A program made the translations under genes and the position numbers. Shown here piece by piece: positions 1 through 11,425 of a stretch of 64,000 nt of DNA. Below the pieces are notes generated by a model, which was not told where the DNA came from, did not search any database, and saw nothing but the letters and a program-made list of their open reading frames with translations. Within the stretch, counting starts at the first letter, position 1. Each line of letters opens with the position of its first letter. The DNA lies in the NCBI RefSeq assembly GCF_901709675.1, contig NC_051091.1, positions 1,981,967 to 2,045,966 on the forward strand, given 5' to 3'. The stretch is from Syngnathus acus. Taxonomy: Eukaryota > Chordata > Actinopteri > Syngnathiformes > Syngnathidae.

Positions 1-493
1 ACCCACCCACCACCCTTCGTTCGGAATAATAACCAAAACTAAATACTATTTCTGGAGAGATTGCTTGTGAAGGCTAATAAGCTGAATGAAAACTTGTGGA
101 ATGATGTCAAATGACACTGAATGACAGGAAATCTTATACATGGAATAAGCTGAAAATGTTGACGTTGGAATGATACAAATCGGTAAAAAATGTGGAAACT
201 GGAGGTAAATTTAGTGAATGGAAAAAGAGTGAAATGGCTATAGATCTGATGAAGTTGGAAGTGGAGAGTGAAAAAGTCATGGAATAATTAAGTCATTGAA
301 TAAAACAGTAAGCGAGTGGGTGACACCGTATGCGAGACAAAAAAGCGATAGGGAGAAAAACAGAAAGAAAACCATTGCATTTAAAAAAAAAAAAAAAGTC
401 AAATGGATGTGTCATTTAGAAGTGTCCTAAACTTTATGTCCGAATTGTTGCTGTTGTCAATTTTCCCTATTTTTCCTCTTGCTGTCAGGCAGG
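1..493. other. Upstream region of yod1, no coding feature seen
   Basis: AT-rich sequence with a short A-run near 381-395. No convincing ORF was found. The sequence just before the yod1 start (about 460-493) is a pyrimidine tract followed by CAG, which looks like a splice acceptor. The first coding exon may therefore be preceded by a 5'UTR exon further upstream or outside the window. Confidence 0.5.
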
Positions 494-1605
494 ATGTTGC
501 GTCTTCGCTGTAAGACCAAAAACGGTACTCACGTGATGCAAGGATTGACTCACCAATCGCGTGTGCAAGAGTTAAAAAGCAAAGTGGAGGAGCTGACCGG
601 CATCCCCTGTGAGGTGCAGAAAATCATGGTGGGCTACCCACCTTCCAGCCTGGACCTGCGCAACGGGGACGCTCACCTCAAGGACTACCCAATCAAGTCT
701 GGTATGACGTTTTTCTTTATTTGAAAGATATGGCATTGTGAAGAATTTGGCCCGAGTAGCATCTACAAGGTATCAATAAGGTTACTTTATAAATGAAGTA
801 CTTTTTGGATGGTGCCGGTGTGAAAAGTTTTAGAATCACTGATGAAAAACCGAAGGCAGTGGAGGTTCTTCTGGAGTAACATGTTGTACTTGTGTGTCTC
901 CCTCCCCCGACAGGCGACACGCTGATTGTGGAGGAGGAGAAAAACAAGCCCAAGTTGGGAACCCATCCTGTCGTGACCAAAACGCCTTGCCTGAACACCT
1001 TGCCGGCGCTGGCGCGCAGAGTGGTGCCGGCCGACAACTCCTGCCTGTTCACCAGCGTCAACTACGTGGTGGAGGGCGGCGTGTACGACCCGACGTGCAC
1101 TCCCGAGATGCGAGGCCTCATCGCCCAGATCGTGTCGAGCGACCCGGCGGCGTACTCGGAGGCCGTTCTGGGCAAGAGCAACGAGGACTACTGTGTCTGG
1201 ATCCGGCGCGGCGACACGTGGGGGGGCGCCATCGAGGTGTCCATCCTGTCCAAGTTCTACCAGTGCGAAATTTGCGTGGTGGATACGCAGACAGTGCGTG
1301 TGGATCGCTTTGGTGAGGACGCCGGCTACCGCAAGCGCGTGCTGCTCATCTACGACGGCATCCATTACGACCCGCTGCAAAGGGAGGCGCCGGGCTCGCC
1401 CCCTCAGACCGTCTTCTCCACCGGCGACGACGTCATCCTGGCGCAGGCCCTGGAGCTGGCCGACGAGGCTCGCCGCAAGCGGCAGTTCACGGACGTCAAC
1501 CGCTTTGCGCTGCGCTGCATGGTGTGCCAGACGGGCCTGGTGGGACAGAGGGAGGCACGCGAGCACGCCAAGGAGACGGGCCACACCAATTTTGGCGAGA
1601 TCTGA
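494..1605 (+). CDS. yod1: Ubiquitin thioesterase OTU1 (YOD1), two coding exons
   Basis: The product is a deubiquitinating cysteine protease of the OTU family that works with p97/VCP in ER-associated degradation. Exons are 494-701 and 914-1605, joined at a GT-AG intron in phase 1, giving 299 residues. Residues 1-70 form the ubiquitin-like (UBX-like) domain (starts [14 protein letters not shown], ends DYPIKSG). The OTU core follows, with the catalytic motif PADNSCLF and the downstream stretch [18 protein letters not shown]. The catalytic His region [10 protein letters not shown] is intact. The C-terminus carries the C2H2 finger (CMVCQTG then [12 protein letters not shown]). The start matches the internal MWRLRCK of human YOD1, so the human N-terminal extension is absent or lies on an unseen exon. 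Coding DNA is strongly GC-rich in exon 2 compared with the AT-rich flanks. All expected active-site segments are present, so it is probably functional. Confidence 0.96.
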
Positions 1606-4312
1606 AACGTTGACTTGCTTTGGTTGTTTGTGCTACCCCTCCACATCTGTGGCCGTCTACCTCGGTGTTTCCCCACCCTTAGGCACATATTTTACGCAAG
1701 AAAAATCTCATGGCACGCCACCAGTAAGTATTAGTGCTTTGAAAAATCAACTAACTGCGATTCCCCACCAATATTGCAGTTGCCCTTTAATATGCAATTA
1801 TTTTCTAGGTCAAAATTGCTAATAATAATAATAATAATGACGATGATCCATAAATGTTTTCATTATATGCTAAGTGAACCATGAAGTAATAAGTAAGTCA
1901 AATATACTCTATTGATATATTTCAATTTGAGATATTTACTTAATAAACACTGAGTGACAGTGTTTTAAGCCTTTACTGACACATTGACCAAACTCTGTGG
2001 CATCAAATCAAACAAGTCCAATTACAACAGCAAATCTGGCTTCATCACACCAAATGTTCTCATTTCATTCAAAAAGAAAATAATGAAATGAGAAGCACAT
2101 ATAAGCACTTATGTATAAATATCTATATTTTACATATAACTTTTACCTGTGTCCATAAGCCGACCGACCAAAATGAAACGGGTCTATTTTCTCCCAAAAT
2201 TGCAGCCTTTGCGATTTATTTTATACATTGCAATGTCAATTAGATAAATGCCAGATAAATGATTAATGCTCAGCCCCGACATTATTTGTAGGAAGTAAAT
2301 CATTTACAAACCAATTAAGTGAAATTGCCACGCCGCAGCGTTTGGGAATCACTGGTCTACCTCACGTCATTCACCGACAACCACAACACTCAGCGTTCTA
2401 CTTTTAACTGCTAATGCCATTTTTTTTTTCCAGGCCAGTTATGACCGGTCAACATTCATTTCTCACCATTTCAGAATACAGCTCACCGAGTCTGTTAATA
2501 TTTGCCTTCCACTTGCTGTCTGCACACATTGCTGCCGTCGGTCGATTGGAAACGTCATATATCCAAAACAAACATTTTTCAGCAAGCTAAAAAAAAGCTT
2601 GTTTGATGAATCAGCAAGCACTTAGACACTCAGCAATTTGTAAAAGTAACATAACCATGGGAATTGACCAAGGGCCACCTTAGTAAACATGCTGACTAGT
2701 CTTCTCTCTGTCATTAGTGACCCTACCCCCTTAAAAAAAAATCTGGACCCGACCAAATTTGGATATTGAAGGTTCTCCCCGAGGCCAGCAATGTCAATCA
2801 TGATTTTCTTTTCATGTAGAAAAAATATTGTTTTCTTTTCAAATGTAACCTCACTTAACATGAAGCGTTTACATCTCTGATCAGGTCAGAGTTTATCATG
2901 TGGATTCAACGAAAAACTAATGTGGGTTACCGGTATGCACATGGCGATTTATACATTAAGGAACTCCACTCATAAGAAGAAAAAAAAAAAGCCTACATTG
3001 TCTGTATGCGTGTACCCTGCTTAACGATTTACATTTTTGATAAATGTGAAGATTGACTTTTCTTTAATCAAAATCAAGCTTAGTGTGTTTGCAATTCCAG
3101 TGAGGAAAATGGTTCTCATTTTTTGTTTTTGGTTTCCTCTTTCTTCTTCAGTTGTGCTTTGCAGGGCAAAATTACCATTTCTCATCACACATAAAAATGC
3201 AAGAAACAAGTGAAAAATAGCTTGAGATGAAAACAAAAATACACTGAGCTGAAGAGTTATGTGATTTACTGACCTTAATGCACCATGATGGTTTTACTTT
3301 TGAGGCTTTTTAAAGGGACAGTCAACCCTAGTAATATGTTGTATGTGCCCCCAATAGTATAAACACATATTCTGATTAATATTGCAGTGGTGGAATCTTG
3401 AGTTGAGGAGCAAAATTTAGCAGTTTTATTTTTTCATCTGATGGATGAAAACAGGTAGATTTGGCCTTTCATTCATATTCCACAAACAAAACTAACCAGA
3501 ACAATGTTGGGCTGCACAGAACATATTTATGACAAAGAAAATTTGACTTTCCCTTTAAAATTTAAAGTTTGCTTTTTCTGAGAAGGTTGAACTCCTAATT
3601 GTTCAACATAGTTAGACTGCTGATTTTTGACTTTTGGTTTTTCTGAGATTGTGTAACTTAAGTTAACTAGTTTTGTTTTATTTGCGTGTTGATTTCATTT
3701 CAAGAAAATGGTAAATAATGGTCTTGTAACGCAACACTTTTCTTTTCACAAAATTATGAATTTTGTTGTGAATTTGAACATGTTGACAGGAGAACGTAGC
3801 TCGGTAGCAAACTGTTGCCAAAAAGTCGTTTCTTTTCTTTTAATGTGAACTGCAATGATATAGTGTCATTTTTCACAAGTTCTCATCACCACTTTTCCAT
3901 GAATGTTGCACACCGAACATTACATAACTGGATTTACTTGACTTTTTTTCTGCAGTGATAAGTCACAATAAAAAGCTACAACAAGCAGATCTGTCATTGT
4001 TTTGTTTTTCCCCCCATGGTTTTGTTTTATGAAGGATGCATCAAAGTAGCATTTCCGAGTATGTCTAGTGTTTTTAAGTATGGTGTCAACGTAGGTGTTG
4101 AAAGAAATAAAACCGAGGGCAAAATATTTTTCAAAATATTGTAATGCCCTCAAATTGTATGTGAAAGTCACTGATGCTTTTCAACTGGTTCTCACCGAAT
4201 AAGTCAATACAGCAGTGGTAGTAGTAGCTGGGCTTAGTTTCGGCTTATTGCCGTGACAACGCGTCTTAGAAGCGCTCATTGATTGGCTGACAGCTTAACC
4301 CTCGCACTCGTT
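1606..4312. other. yod1 3'UTR and AT-rich intergenic DNA
   Basis: No gene is seen. An AATAAA signal at about 1942 (in TAATAAACACTG) is a plausible yod1 polyadenylation signal. The rest is AT-rich with scattered homopolymer runs; the short ORFs on both strands have no recognisable domain. Confidence 0.6.
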
Positions 4313-4402
4313 ATGTGCATTACAGTTCTTTTAAGTGAACTGAATCTTTAGAATCAGTTTTCTCAAAAGATTCGTTCGAACGAATCGTTCAACGAATCGT
4401 CC
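4313..4402 (+). repeat. Left fragment of a GAATCGTTC-rich dispersed element
   Basis: This segment (GTGCATTACAG, AGTGAACTGAATC, GATTCGTTCGAACGAATC) matches the reverse complement of the end of the copy at 49153-49602. It stops where the sequence changes into the CT- and CA-rich flank of the 235-bp array. The matching other end lies near 9780-10225 in the same orientation. Confidence 0.65.
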
Positions 4403-4421
4403 TCACACCCCTCCCTCCCCA

Positions 4422-4508
4422 CACACCCGCCCTCACCCCCATCTCTGTTTGATCTGTGACGTCACTCGGACGCGCCATTAGGTACACCGCCATTTTCAAG
4501 TGTACTTA
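4422..4508 (+). repeat. Left flanking copy of a segment duplicated on both sides of the 235-bp array
   Basis: The order of blocks here is CACACCCGCCCTCACCCCC, GATCTGTGACGTCAC, ATTAGGTACACCGCCATTTT, then GTGTACTTAATAAC. The same order, slightly diverged, recurs at 8794-8893. A full TGACGTCA palindrome sits near 4457. The ATTAGGTACACC and CCACTTTATTAGG pieces resemble terminal sequences of fish Tc1-type elements (from memory; not searched). Confidence 0.6.
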
Positions 4509-7500
4509 ATAACAGGCCACTTTATTAGGGAAATATCATGGTCAAAGGTCACTGGTGTCAAGCTCTAGTCCTCGGGGCCGCGTTCCAACATGTTTTCCAA
4601 GTGACCCTCGTTAAGCGCACCTGCGTGAAAAGTTTTAGCTTCTTTCACGTTCCACAGGAGCTAAAACTTTTCACGCAGGTGCACTTAACGAGGGAATCAT
4701 ACGGACACTCCATTAGGTACACCGCCATTTTCAAGTGTACCTAAAAACAGGCCACTTTATTAGGGAAATATCATGGTCAAAGGTCACTGGTGTCAAGCTC
4801 TAGTCCTCGGGGCCGCGTTCCAACATGTTTTCCAAGTGACCCTCGTTAAGCGCACCTGCGTGAAAAGTTTTAGCTTCTTTCACGTTCCACAGGAGCTAAA
4901 ACTTTTCACGCAGGTGCACTTAACGAGGGAATCATACGGACACTCCATTAGGTACACCGCCATTTTCAAGTGTACCTAAAAACAGGCCACTTTATTAGGG
5001 AAATATCATGGTCAAAGGTCACTGGTGTCAAGCTCTAGTCCTCGGGGCCGCGTTCCAACATGTTTTCCAAGTGACCCTCGTTAAGCGCACCTGCGTGAAA
5101 AGTTTTAGCTTCTTTCACGTTCCACAGGAGCTAAAACTTTTCACGCAGGTGCACTTAACGAGGTAATCATACGGACACTCCATTAGGTACACCGCCATTT
5201 TCAAGTGTACCTAAAAACAGGCCACTTTATTAGGGAAATATCATGGTCAAAGGTCACGTGTCAAGCTCTAGTCCTCGGGGCCGCGTTCCAACATGTTTTC
5301 CAAGTGACCCTCGTTAAGCGCACCTGCGTGAAAAGTTTTAGCTTCTTTCACGTTCCACAGGAGCTAAAACTTTTCACGCAGGTGCACTTAACGAGGGAAT
5401 CATACGGACACTTCATTAGGTACACCGCCATTTGCAAGTGTACCTAAAAACAGGCCACTTTATTAGGGAAATATCATGGTCTAAGATCACTGGTGTCAAG
5501 CTCTAGTCCTCGGGGCCGCGTTCCAACATGTTTTCAAAGTGACCCTCGTTAAGCGCACCTGCGTGAAAAGTTTTAGCTTCTTTCACGTGCCACAGGAGCT
5601 AAAACTTTTCACGCAGGTGCACTTAACGAGGGAATCATACGGACACTCCATTAGGTACACCGCCATTTTCAAGTGTACCTAAAAACAGGCCACTTTATTA
5701 GGGAAATATCATGGTCAAAGGTCACGTGTCAAGCTCTAGTCCTCGGGGCCGCGTTCCAACATGTTTTCCAAGTGACCCTCGTTAAGCGCACCTGCGTGAA
5801 AAGTTTTAGCTTCTTTCACGTTCCACAGGAGCTAAAACTTTTCACGCAGGTGCACTTAACGAGGGAATCATCCGGACACTTCATTAGGTACACCGCCATT
5901 TTCAAGTGTACCTAAAAACAGGCCACTTTATTAGGGAAATATCATGGTCAAAGGTCACTGGTGTCAAGCTCTAGTCCTCGGGGCCGCGTTCCAACATGTT
6001 TTCCAAGTGACCCTCGTTAAGCGCACCTGCGTGAAAAGTTTTAGCTTCTTTCACGTGCCACAGGAGCTAAAACTTTTCACGCAGGTGCACTTAACGAGGG
6101 AATCATCCGGACACTTCATTAGGTACACCGCCATTTTCAAGTGTACCTAAAAACAGGCCACTTTATTAGGGAAATATCATGGTCAAAGGTCACTGGTGTC
6201 AAGCTCTAGTCCTCGGGGCCGCGTTCCAACATGTTTTCCAAGTGACCCTCGTTAAGCGCACCTGCGTGAAAAGTTTTAGCTTCTTTCACGTGCCACAGGA
6301 GCTAAAACTTTTCACGCAGGTGCACTTAACGAGGGAATCATCCGGACACTCCATTAGGTACACCGCCATTTTCAAGTGTACCTAAAAACAGGCCACTTTA
6401 TTAGGGAAATATCATGGTCAAAGGTCACTGGTGTCAAGCTCTAGTCCTCGGGGCCGCGTTCCAACATGTTTTCCAAGTGACCCTCGTTAAGCGCACCTGC
6501 GTGAAAAGTTTTAGCTTCTTTCACGTGCCACAGGAGCTAAAACTTTTCACGCAGGTGCACTTAACGAGGGAATCATCCGGACACTCCATTAGGTACACCG
6601 CCATTTTCAAGTGTACCTAAAAACAGGCCACTTTATTAGGGAAATATCATGGTCAAAGGTCACTGGTGTCAAGCTCTAGTCCTCGGGGCCGCGTTCCAAC
6701 ATGTTTTCCAAGTGACCCTCGTTAAGCGCACCTGCGTGAAAAGTTTTAGCTTCTTTCACGTTCCACAGGAGCTAAAACTTTTCACGCAGGTGCACTTAAC
6801 GAGGGAATCAGCCGGACACTCCATTAGGTACACCGCCATTTTCAAGTGTACCTAAAAACAGGCCACTTTATTAGGGAAATATCATGGTCAAAGGTCACTG
6901 GTGTCAAGCTCTAGTCCTCGGGGCCGCGTTCCAACATGTTTTCCAAGTGACCCTCGTTAAGCGCACCTGCGTGAAAAGTTTTAGCTTCTTTCACGTGCCA
7001 CAGGAGCTAAAACTTTTCACGCAGGTGCACTTAACGAGGTAATCATACGGACACTCCATTAGGTACACCGCCATTTTCAAGTGTACCTAAAAACAGGCCA
7101 CTTTATTAGGGAAACATCATGGTCAAAGGTCACCGGTGTCAAGCTCTAGTCCTCGGGGCCGCGTTCCAACATGTTTTCCAAGTGACCCTCGTTAAGCGCA
7201 CCTGCGTGAAAAGTTTTAGCTTCTTTCACGTTCCACAGGAGCTAAAACTTTTCACGCAGGTGCACTTAACGAGGGAATCATACGGACACTCCATTAGGTA
7301 CACCGCCATTTTCAAGTGTACCTAAAAACAGGCCACTTTATTAGGGAAATATCATGGTCAAAGGTCACTGGTGTCAAGCTCTAGTCCTCGGGGCCGCGTT
7401 CCAACATGTTTTCCAAGTGACCCTCGTTAAGCGCACCTGCGTGAAAAGTTTTAGCTTCTTTCACGTTCCACAGGAGCTAAAACTTTTCACGCAGGTGCAC

Positions 7501-8770
7501 TTAACGAGGGAATCATACGGACACTCCATTAGGTACACCGCCATTTTCAAGTGTACCTAAAAACAGGCCACTTTATTAGGGAAATATCATGGTCAAAGGT
7601 CACGTGTCAAGCTCTAGTCCTCGGGGCCGCGTTCCAACATGTTTTCCAAGTGACCCTCGTTAAGCGCACCTGCGTGAAAAGTTTTAGCTTCTTTCACGTT
7701 CCACAGGAGCTAAAACTTTTCACGCAGGTGCACTTAACGAGGGAATCAGCCGGACACTCCATTAGGTACACCGCCATTTTCAAGTGTACCTAAAAACAGG
7801 CCACTTTATTAGGGAAATATCATGGTCAAAGGTCACTGGTGTCAAGCTCTAGTCCTCGGGGCCGCGTTCCAACATGTTTTCCAAGTGACCCTCGTTAAGC
7901 GCACCTGCGTGAAAAGTTTTAGCTTCTTTCACGTGCCACAGGAGCTAAAACTTTTCACGCAGGTGCACTTAACGAGGTAATCATACGGACACTCCATTAG
8001 GTACACCGCCATTTTCAAGTGTACCTAAAAACAGGCCACTTTATTAGGGAAATATCATGGTCAAAGGTCACCGGTGTCAAGCTCTAGTCCTTGGGGCCGC
8101 GTTCCAACATGTTTTCCAAGTGACCCTCGTTAAGCGCACCTGCGTGAAAAGTTTTAGCTTCTTTCACGTTCCACAGGAGCTAAAACTTTTCACGCAGGTG
8201 CACTTAACGAGGGAATCATACGGACACTCCATTAGGTACACCGCCATTTTCAAGTGTACCTAAAAACAGGCCACTTTATTAGGGAAATATCATGGTCAAA
8301 GGTCACTGGTGTCAAGCTCTAGTCCTCGGGGCCGCGTTCCAACATGTTTTCCAAGTGACCCTCGTTAAGCGCACCTGCGTGAAAAGTTTTAGCTTCTTTC
8401 ACGTTCCGCAGGAGCTAAAACTTTTCACACAGGTGCACTTAACGAGGGAATCATACGGACACTCCATTAGGTACACCGCCATTTTCAAGTGTACCGAAAA
8501 ACAGGCCACTTTATTAGGGAAATATCATGGTCAAAGGTCACTGGTGTCAAGCTCTAGTCCTCGGGGCCGCGTTCCAACGTGTTTTCCAAGTGACCCTCGT
8601 TAAGCGCACCTGCGTGAAAAGTTTTAGCTTCTTTCACGTTCCACAGGAGCTAAAACTTTTCACGCAGGTGCGCTTAACGAGGGAATCACACAGACACTCC
8701 ATTAGGTACACCGCCATTTTCAAGTGTACCTAATAACAGGCCACTTTATTAGGGAAATATCATGGCCAAA
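4480..8770 (+). repeat. Tandem array, 18 units of 233-235 bp, each with a 35-bp-arm palindrome
   Basis: The marker ATCATGGTCAAAGG recurs about every 235 bp from 4536 to 8525 (variant in the unit at 5474), giving 18 near-identical units; a degenerate 19th start is at 8760. Each unit contains inverted arms of 35 nt, for example 4606-4640 and 4659-4693, separated by an 18-nt loop, with one arm mismatch in most units. The last unit (8595-8629 with 8648-8682) is a perfect palindrome. Variants include CACGTTCCAC versus CACGTGCCAC in the loop, GTCACTGGTGTC versus GTCACGTGTC, and ATACGG, ATCCGG or AGCCGG after the right arm. Variant order shows a four-unit block (6647-7586) repeated at 7587-8524. Most units hold a 68-80-codon ORF, which is a by-product of the repeat. 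The array is a satellite or minisatellite that may have grown from an inverted-repeat transposable element. Confidence 0.95.
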
Positions 8771-8793
8771 GCTGAACTGAAAGTGAAAAGTGC

Positions 8794-8893
8794 CACACCC
8801 GCCCTCACCCCCACCTCCTGATTGGCTGATTGATCTGTGACATCACACGAATACCCCATTAGGTACACCACCATTTTCAGGCGTACCTAATAA
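8794..8893 (+). repeat. Right flanking copy of the duplicated segment
   Basis: It repeats the left flank order: CACACCCGCCCTCACCCCC, GATCTGTGACATCAC, CCATTAGGTACACCACC, then GCGTACCTAATAAC. Compared with the left copy it has an insertion (GATTGGCTGATT) and point differences. This bounds the tandem array and suggests the array amplified inside a pre-existing repeat. Confidence 0.6.
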
Positions 8894-9129
8894 CTTTATG
8901 TATTTTTTTGTACGTGTCAAGAATGTGTATTTGACTACTTGCTCTTTATTTTGGGGGACAATATGTGCTATATGACACAACGTAAAACATATCCATATTG
9001 TCATATAAAGCAGTTAACCAAATGTCAGATTTTTATATTTTCATGCCCAAAAAATTAAGAACAAGGAACAGACAACCAGACAAGTTTTAACATAAATGTT
9101 TATTAAAACAATAATAATAAAAGCACATT

Positions 9130-9560
9130 TCAAACCAGCAATTTTTTTTTCTTTTTTTTAGCCTTTATTTACCCAGGCAAACAATTAAGAACAAGTTTTA
9201 TTTACAACTGCGGCCTGACCCAAAGAACAATGGCACTTTGAGGGGGGTGGGGGATGGAGTGCTAAAAAATAAATAAATACATAAAACAAGGTTATATAAA
9301 CACACAATCAAAAATAAAGAACAACAACCAGGAACAATACAACTATACAATATAAGAACATATTTAAACTAACAGCTGCAAGAGTCGGTTAAAACTTGTT
9401 GCAATTTTTGTTTGAAAACTGTAAATGATGTGATGATGACTGTGAATTTAAGGGTATTTTGCATAGTATTCCAATCATAAGCTGCAGAGAAATGGAAGGA
9501 GTTTCGACCGAAAACTGTACGTACTTTGGGTATGTGATCTGATGTAAAATTGCAGTAGAT
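9130..9560. repeat. Probable dispersed repeat fragment in the intergenic region
   Basis: The stretch starting CCTTTATTTACCCAGGCAAA, followed by AACAATTAAGAACAAG and GCGGCCTGACC, resembles a 3' segment found in many copies in fish genomes (recognised from memory, family not assigned). The remainder up to about 9560 is AT-rich and has no coding potential that I can see. 8894-9130 and 9560-9775 show nothing further. Confidence 0.4.
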
Positions 9561-9774
9561 ATATTACATTTAGGCGTGCATATGCATACACATTATTTAA
9601 AAACTACTGTAAGTGTTATAAAATCAAGATTACCCAAAGAGAAGCATAATCTCCCCGCTGTTGCATAACGGCGCATCCTTTCGTGGAATAAAGTTAGTCG
9701 TTAGCTTGGAGAAAACGAGCACAAAAGAAGTGGTGTCTCAGTGTGTGGTTCTTTCTTTCCTTGGCAATCGTTTA

Positions 9775-10225
9775 TCTACATTCTGGCTCACGTTCATTCG
9801 CTGAATTGTTTCCGCAAGGAGCCGCAACATGTTCACTGACTGATTCTTTGATGCATGAGAAGGAAGGCAGTTCACTCATTGACTCGTTCGTTCGCGGACG
9901 TTCCTTCACCGATCCGTTCTCGCGATGAACTGGAAATGCAAATCACTCACTCGCTCACTCGCTCACTCACTCACTCACTCACTCACTCACGTTCAGTTAG
10001 TGAACGGAAAATGCAATTCTCGACTCGTTCGTGAACGGGAAGTGACGTCATTTTCTTCTTCTTTGTGTTTTACGGCGAGGTGGCACTAGCCATTACCGAC
10101 ACTGACTGGTTGAAGTCATATGAACGGAAAAAAGAACGAATCACTTTAGGTAGTGATTCGTTCACTCTCGTTCACTGAGAAGATTCGCTCCTTTGAGCGA
10201 ATCGTTCACTCACGAGCTAACACTA
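9775..10225 (+). repeat. Right part of a GAATCGTTC-rich dispersed element
   Basis: It contains many copies of CACTCACTC, GAACGAATC and GTTCACTGA-type words, including a (CACT)n run around 9945-9990. It ends in GTTCACTCACGAGCTAACAC. It aligns by eye, in the reverse complement, with the copy at 49153-49602 (shared words: GATCCGTTCTCGCGATGAAC, GGAAATGCAAATCACTCA, GTCATATGAAC). The 61-codon ORF at 9743-9928 lies in this repeat and is not regarded as a gene. Confidence 0.6.
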
Positions 10226-11425
10226 CCTCGCGCAGGTAAGCACCGAAAGCGAGCCGAAGAAGCCCACTTTCGCCTCAAATAACCAAACTACATGGAGCAC
10301 AAACGACTTAAAGGTACGACATTTATCATCAATAATAGCTGTAAAACATTCTTACGAGCGCTGCAACGTTCATTTGATGTAATAGCCTCTTCACAGGAGA
10401 CGTGTACGTGTACAAGCCAAAAATAATCTTTGGGTCTTCAACATCACTAGTATTGAACTAAACGATCGTCACACAGTCATTTACTGCACGTATATATCTG
10501 TTCTCTATGTTAAAATAGTCTTGTCGTGCTGGTTAAACGGGTTAGTTTAATCCGCACTTTTAATCGTATAGTGGACATAGACTCAGCGGACACAACATAC
10601 GATGCAAGCCGTGAAGAAAAATGACGTCAGTTAGATTTTGAATGACTTTTTGGTTGGTCTTCGAAGTCATATGAATTCAACCTTGCTGTTGTATAATTGA
10701 AGCAGACTACACAGCCAAACGTCATCAATCATCTGGAGGTCACGTTCATTTGCATTAGCTTGACATTTTTTAAATGTTATCTCGTTCACATCCTGACAGC
10801 TGAAGGTCGCTCAGCGTGAACAATGAAGTGCAGTCTTCTCCATCTCAAGAGCTGAGAAGCAGCCAAAACCTATGAGGACAAATGTGCTTTTGTTCGCTTG
10901 CAATTTCAAAGGGATTTAGGAGTAATATAATATACTGGTTGTGTGTGCTGCAGGTGCGGGCTGCGATTAATGTGATCATGCTGAGGACGATTATAAATGG
11001 CGTGCGCGTTGTAATCTGAGCCACAAACACGACACTAAGATGCACTATCATCACTTGGACTCGCTTTAGGGATATGAAGAATTAGAGTGAATAAGTTCGT
11101 ATAAATCTACTCCATCTTTTAACATGACACAATGCTATCAAGAACTTGTTCAGTACATTTTAACCGTGGCCTGGTCTAAAAATCGCTACGAAGGGACATT
11201 GTGATTTCCGAGTAATGTTCTTGATCATTTGAAAATGTGAACATTGGCAGAGATTTAAAGAAATAAACTTTAGTTATCTCTTCAATAATTATTGTCAGTG
11301 TGTTCTTCTAGAAATGTCTCAAACTGTTCCCCATCATCACAGAGTGACACTGCTATTTTGGAGCCTCTGATGTTTGGATAAAATGCCTGAAAAATGAGAC
11401 CTGGCCAGGTGGGACTGAACTGGAG
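10226..11425 (+). other. Upstream region of the C1orf116 homologue
   Basis: About 1.2 kb without a recognisable coding exon. GCAGGTAAGC near 10230 has splice-donor form and could end a 5'UTR exon, but no transcript evidence is available. No other feature seen. Confidence 0.35.

Noticed and set aside
4538-8733. Series of 68-103-codon ORFs in nearly every 235-bp unit
   Set aside because: They follow from near-identical tandem DNA. The frame runs straight through the palindrome arms, and the protein has no domain and no sign of selection; units with small indels shift the frame freely.
4480-8770. Resemblance to a CRISPR array
   Set aside because: The whole 235-bp unit is repeated, with no short constant repeats alternating with unique spacers, and the window is clearly vertebrate.
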